NCBI GenBank assembly: GCA_015228895.1
Contig: JADGCR010000094.1
Coordinates: forward strand, 1-8,375
Length of the DNA: 8,375 nt
Direction of reading: 5' to 3'
Origin: Magnetococcales bacterium
Lineage (GTDB): Bacteria > Pseudomonadota > Magnetococcia > Magnetococcales > Magnetaquicoccaceae
The notes below the pieces were generated by a model. It saw only the letters and a program-made list of their open reading frames with translations. It ran no database searches and was not told the DNA's origin. This document shows positions 5,720-8,375 of the stretch, in pieces; the stretch's first letter is position 1, and each line of letters begins with the position of its first letter. Both the position numbers and the translations under genes were made by a program.

Positions 5720-8014
5720 ATGCGCATCGCCTATCTCTGGATCGACAAATTCCGGGGCCTGGAGAACCAGGAGATCAACTTTCCGGGTCCATGCCGGTTT
5801 TCATACGATTCCAGGTACAACATTCTCACACAGACCGCCCAGCCCTTCCCCAACCTGCTGGAGGACCCGCGCCATCCCAACGACTACGCCATCAGGGATC
5901 TCGCCATTCTGGTGGGACCCAACGGATCAGGAAAAAGCTCGGTGCTCCAGGCGTTGCTCCATCTTGTAAGTTGGGCTGGGACGATCAACGACAAAGTTTT
6001 AAGCGGTCCTTTTCCTTTCGGCCCTCAAAAAAGCAAAGCCATCTTCATCCTGGAGGACGAGCATTCGGTTGACGCCTTCGGCCTGTTCTTTCCTCTACCA
6101 TCGACGCCTCCGGTGCCCCCCGGGGACGACGGATTCCCCCGCTTGAAACACTCCAGGTCCACCCTTCCGACCAAACCGGTGAGGTGGCTCAAAGGGGAGG
6201 AAGCGTTGGATACGTTTCGGAATGACTGGCACCGCAAACTCTTCGCCCTCCACTACAACTTCACCCTGGAAGCCACCGGAATCTGGGACAAGGGCTGGGA
6301 CAGGGGCTACAAACACCAAGCGTGGGAAAACGACAATATCCACCTCTATCCGAACAAAAGCGGAGGAATGATCAACCTGCATGCCATCAAGGATGACGTG
6401 GGGCGGGGGATGCTGTATTTCGCCCTGGCGGCCCGGCGGCAGAAAAAAAAGGATTTCAAAGAGTCCGACGGACTCTGTGCACGCCTCTGTAACGAAATGG
6501 ACTTTGCACCGGAGGTGATCGACATCAACCGCAGCCCTCCACCCGAACACTACACCCTGGAGAGCCTGAACCTGGTGATGGTCGAACTGATGTTCGAAAA
6601 TCAGATGGCCGCTTTCCTGGGGAAATCCCAGAAGGAAATGCGGCAGATCCGGGACCAGTTCACCGTCAGCTTGATCCAGGCTGCCCGTCTGAGGCATGGA
6701 GAGACAGATTGGCAGAAGGTGAATGGTTTCCAGAGACTGCTTCATCTGCTCACCGAGATTGGCCGCCATGTCAATAGCGTTCTATTGGAAAAATTAGGTG
6801 AAATTTTTCACGAGCCCAATACTCTTTTCGGCTGGCTGAAGGCGCATTCCAGCAGCCAGGGAGACTTCAGCGTACTGTCAGAAACGGTTCAAGCCTTCCG
6901 GGACGATAAGGATGTCCCCCTTTCCCTGGAGGACGATAAAAGGTTCGAGGAGATGATCCAGGGGACCGTAGAACGCTTCCGGGATAAAGATGTCCAGGAA
7001 GCGGTAACCCAAGCCTTTAAGAACAACGCCGATTTCCCCAATGGGTTCGAAGCCAGTTCCTTTTTGCGAGGCTGGCGGCAGGGGTGGTTCTGGGAAGACC
7101 TACCCTTGGTTATGGAAGAGTACGCTGGATCGGGATTGGATCCTGACTTTAAATCATTCCATGATCCCAGCGCAACCCTGCGATTCAAACTGGATGTCCT
7201 GCTTGAATTGTCTCCTTCCGGATCTGATCTCCGTGATCCACCCCAGGGGTTGTTGCCGATCCTGGAGATGATGCTCTCCAGCGTCCCACCCTGGTTCACG
7301 GTGGATTACAAAGAAGGGGGGGACAAGGGGTGGCGCTCGTTCCAATCCCTCAGCGGCGGGGAACGGACCCTTCTGACCCAGTTCATCCTCATGCCCCTGC
7401 ACCTCAAGGACCTGCAGGATGCCAGGCCTCCCTGGCCCGGACAGGGAGATCTATCGGTCCTGCTGCTCCTGGACGAGGTGGAGACCGCGCTGCATCCGCG
7501 CTGGCAGCGGAAGTACCTGGACATTCTGGTGCGCAACCTAAAAATCAACGGTGTGCAACTCCAGGTGATTTTATCCACCCACAGCCCCTTCGTGGTCACC
7601 GATCTTCCGGCGCAGCACTACCATTTCTTCACCGTCAACGCAGAACGGCCACCGGAGAAGACTTTCTTCGCCAACATCCACGATCTCTTCAAGGAGGGGT
7701 TCTTCCTGGACCGCCCCATTTCCGGGGCGTTGGCAGAGCGGGAGATGAAAGGGGCCTTCAAATTCTTCCGCAAGGCCAGCCTCATCCTGGACGATGCGAA
7801 GGAAATGCCTCCAGAGGAGCGTGAAAGGTGGTTTCTAGACCAGATAGGCCTATCCAATGTGGAACAACTCAACCAGACCCTGAAACGCTATCGTCTTATC
7901 CAGGATGCGTGCGCGGATCCCTATATGGCCAACATGCTGAAGAATGAGCTCGGCTGGTTCGAGGAACGGTTCCGGGACCTCAGTCCCGATGACAGCGGGG
8001 AGGCCGCGTCATGA
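5720..8014 (+). CDS. AAA ATPase, ABC/SMC-like (OLD/PtuA-like class), probable defence ATPase
   Basis: This 764-residue ATPase has the ABC/SMC-like head seen in RecF, OLD and Septu PtuA proteins. It opens with a RecF-like strand (LWIDKFRGLE, 6-15), then Walker A GPNGSGKSS (66-74). A long insertion of about 440 residues, mostly helical, separates this from the signature LSGGER (544-549). Walker B LLLLDE ends at Asp585-Glu586, followed by VETALHP as D-loop, and the H-loop STHSPF carries His621. The tail has NIHDLFKEGFF, which recalls the NIHDLL-type segment of AAA ATPases found with HNH partners in Septu-like and retron systems (from memory, not searched). I see no Toprim motifs, so it is not a standard OLD nuclease. 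The C-terminal 110 or so residues are helical. The start is set by the GGGGTGA site. The stop overlaps the next ORF as ATGA, so the two are one translational unit. The substrate is unknown; DNA or a phage component is likely. Confidence 0.87.
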   Translation: MRIAYLWIDKFRGLENQEINFPGPCRFSYDSRYNILTQTAQPFPNLLEDPRHPNDYAIRDLAILVGPNGSGKSSVLQALLHLVSWAGTINDKVLSGPFPFGPQKSKAIFILEDEHSVDAFGLFFPLPSTPPVPPGDDGFPRLKHSRSTLPTKPVRWLKGEEALDTFRNDWHRKLFALHYNFTLEATGIWDKGWDRGYKHQAWENDNIHLYPNKSGGMINLHAIKDDVGRGMLYFALAARRQKKKDFKESDGLCARLCNEMDFAPEVIDINRSPPPEHYTLESLNLVMVELMFENQMAAFLGKSQKEMRQIRDQFTVSLIQAARLRHGETDWQKVNGFQRLLHLLTEIGRHVNSVLLEKLGEIFHEPNTLFGWLKAHSSSQGDFSVLSETVQAFRDDKDVPLSLEDDKRFEEMIQGTVERFRDKDVQEAVTQAFKNNADFPNGFEASSFLRGWRQGWFWEDLPLVMEEYAGSGLDPDFKSFHDPSATLRFKLDVLLELSPSGSDLRDPPQGLLPILEMMLSSVPPWFTVDYKEGGDKGWRSFQSLSGGERTLLTQFILMPLHLKDLQDARPPWPGQGDLSVLLLLDEVETALHPRWQRKYLDILVRNLKINGVQLQVILSTHSPFVVTDLPAQHYHFFTVNAERPPEKTFFANIHDLFKEGFFLDRPISGALAEREMKGAFKFFRKASLILDDAKEMPPEERERWFLDQIGLSNVEQLNQTLKRYRLIQDACADPYMANMLKNELGWFEERFRDLSPDDSGEAAS
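7997..8003 (+). promoter_or_regulatory. Ribosome binding site GGGGAGG for the 51-codon ORF
   Basis: GGGGAGG lies inside the ATPase 3' end, seven bases before ATG 8011. With the ATGA overlap this is strong evidence that translation really starts at 8011. Confidence 0.6.
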
Positions 8015-8166
8015 TCGCCTTCGGATGGCAAGAACAATTGCGCCGTGCCGGGTTCAAACGTCGCAGACCCTTCCACCGCCAAATCATTTCCAAACTTTCA
8101 GCCCGCCAATACACCGTTTCCTCCCTGACCACGATCGGGGAAAAGGGCAACCTATGGTTGGACTGA
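8011..8166 (+). CDS. Small basic protein, 51 residues, coupled to the ATPase; possibly a truncated partner
   Basis: This ORF begins MIAFGWQEQLRRAGFKRR and ends EKGNLWLD. It is strongly basic (about 10 Lys/Arg against 3 Asp/Glu), with an RRAGFKRRR cluster near the N-terminus that could bind nucleic acid. I recognise no family or catalytic motif. It starts with GGGGAGG at seven bases and overlaps the ATPase stop by four bases, so it is very probably translated with it. ATPases of this class often have a larger second gene, such as an HNH nuclease. At 51 residues this one is either a genuine mini-partner or the 5' stub of a gene cut off by whatever lies to the right. The terminator hairpins starting directly after its stop fit a complete operon end but could also have arrived with a rearrangement. 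Confidence 0.55.
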   Translation: MIAFGWQEQLRRAGFKRRRPFHRQIISKLSARQYTVSSLTTIGEKGNLWLD

Positions 8167-8213
8167 GCGGCTTCGCCGCAGCTGGGGGACCCCTTGAGGC
8201 CCCCATTTGTTTT
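8167..8213 (+). terminator. Hairpin followed by intrinsic terminator
   Basis: Directly after the stop of the 51-codon ORF, GCGGC-TTC-GCCGC (8167-8179) forms a tight hairpin. A second stem then pairs TGGGGG (8183-8188) with CCCCCA (8200-8205) around an 11-base loop and is followed by TTTGTTTTC. The second structure has the form of a rho-independent terminator and would end the ATPase operon. Confidence 0.65.
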
Positions 8214-8219
8214 CAGCCT

Positions 8220-8228
8220 TGCTATACT
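8220..8228 (+). promoter_or_regulatory. Candidate extended -10 promoter for the rightmost gene
   Basis: TGC-TATACT has the TGn extension and five of six -10 consensus bases. No -35 at 16-18 bases was found (TTGAGG at 8195-8200 region is too far), which fits an extended -10 promoter. Transcription would start near 8235, between the terminator and the gene at 8281. Confidence 0.45.
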
Positions 8229-8239
8229 GCCTCCTGATC

Positions 8240-8258
8240 AGCCGACATCCCGTCGGCT
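8240..8258. repeat. 7-bp inverted repeat in the leader of the rightmost gene
   Basis: AGCCGAC (8240-8246) and GTCGGCT (8252-8258) are perfect inverted repeats around ATCCC. They lie just downstream of the predicted transcription start and before the ribosome binding site AAGGAG (8269-8274). The repeat could be an operator or an RNA hairpin affecting translation. There is no T-tract after it, so it is not a terminator. Confidence 0.5.
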
Positions 8259-8280
8259 CCCCATTTGGAAGGAGCGCAGC

Positions 8281-8375
8281 ATGAATATCACCGGCAACGC
8301 CAACACCAAGCTGTCCAGCATGATCAGCGTCAATGAATTGCGCCAGCGCATGATCGACGAACTGACCCTGACCGG
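8281..8375 (+). CDS. N-terminal fragment, probable tyrosine recombinase/integrase (3' end outside window)
   Basis: ATG 8281 has AAGGAG six bases upstream and its own candidate promoter, so a new transcription unit starts here. Only 31 complete codons are visible: MNITGNANTKLSS, then SVNELRQRMIDELTLTG up to the window edge. The LRQRMIDELTL segment resembles the first helix of the SAM-like core-binding domain of tyrosine recombinases, which often begins with LRQRMIEDM or similar before a SPKTQ-like turn. None of the catalytic residues (R, H, R, Y) are in view, so this is inference from a short segment. If right, the gene would be a site-specific recombinase or integrase-like transposase at the edge of the defence island. 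Confidence 0.5.
   Translation, partial: MNITGNANTKLSSMISVNELRQRMIDELTLT

Noticed and set aside
5720..8014. ATPase as an OLD-family nuclease (Gabija GajA type)
   Set aside because: The region after the H-loop lacks the acidic Toprim pattern (Glu, then DxD) and is too short at about 140 residues for a Toprim nuclease domain.
7944..8237. Plus-strand ORF of 97 codons running over the end of the ATPase, the 51-codon ORF and the terminator
   Set aside because: It starts inside the ATPase, reads through both terminator hairpins and has a Pro/Arg/Gly/Ser-rich composition. The coupled 51-codon ORF in another frame has far better start signals.
1..8375. CRISPR array, tRNA or rRNA genes, insertion sequence ends
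   Set aside because: No regularly spaced repeats, no tRNA-like cloverleaf or rRNA stretch, and no transposase or paired terminal inverted repeats were seen by eye.

Overview
The window reads as an anti-phage defence island on the + strand of a bacterial chromosome. It is probably from a member of Pseudomonadota or a relative, but nothing here fixes the taxon: there is no rRNA, tRNA or housekeeping gene. Start sites use classical GGAG-type ribosome binding sites. Base composition is patchy. Hand counts of single 60-base rows give about 52% GC in the first gene, 37% in the first gap, 62-80% in the large second gene and 38-57% in the third. This suggests modules of different origin.

Layout, left to right. 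(1) 1-1058 is the 3' part of hsdR, the motor and nuclease subunit of a type I restriction-modification system; its 5' end and presumably hsdM and hsdS lie upstream. (2) 1059-1195 is an AT-rich gap holding a possible 44-codon ORF with a good ribosome binding site, whose stop overlaps the next start as ATGA. (3) 1196-5599 encodes a 1467-residue protein with an N-terminal SIR2 NADase-like domain, a central STAND-type NTPase and about 810 C-terminal residues with no recognisable domain. This is the architecture of an Avs5-like (SIR2-STAND) antiviral sensor and effector, and it is the most interesting object here. (4) 5600-5719 is a gap with a perfect 12-bp palindrome flanked by direct repeats. (5) 5720-8014 encodes a 764-residue ABC-type/SMC-like AAA ATPase of the OLD/PtuA-like class. 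(6) 8011-8166 is a 51-codon basic small protein, translationally coupled to the ATPase by an ATGA overlap and a strong ribosome binding site; it is either a tiny partner or the stub of a truncated one. (7) 8167-8213 is a hairpin plus an intrinsic terminator. (8) 8220-8280 holds an extended -10 promoter, a 7-bp inverted repeat and a good ribosome binding site. These lead to the 5' end of a gene whose 31 visible codons look like the N-terminus of a tyrosine recombinase.

How they may work together (inference): the restriction system cuts unmodified incoming DNA. The SIR2-STAND protein would detect an infection cue through its C-terminus, oligomerise through the STAND NTPase and deplete NAD+. The ATPase operon would be a second, independent defence or a module cooperating with its neighbour. 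The recombinase at the right edge hints at mobility of the island. The pairing of SIR2-STAND with the ATPase and its 51-residue companion is not a system I recognise as such.
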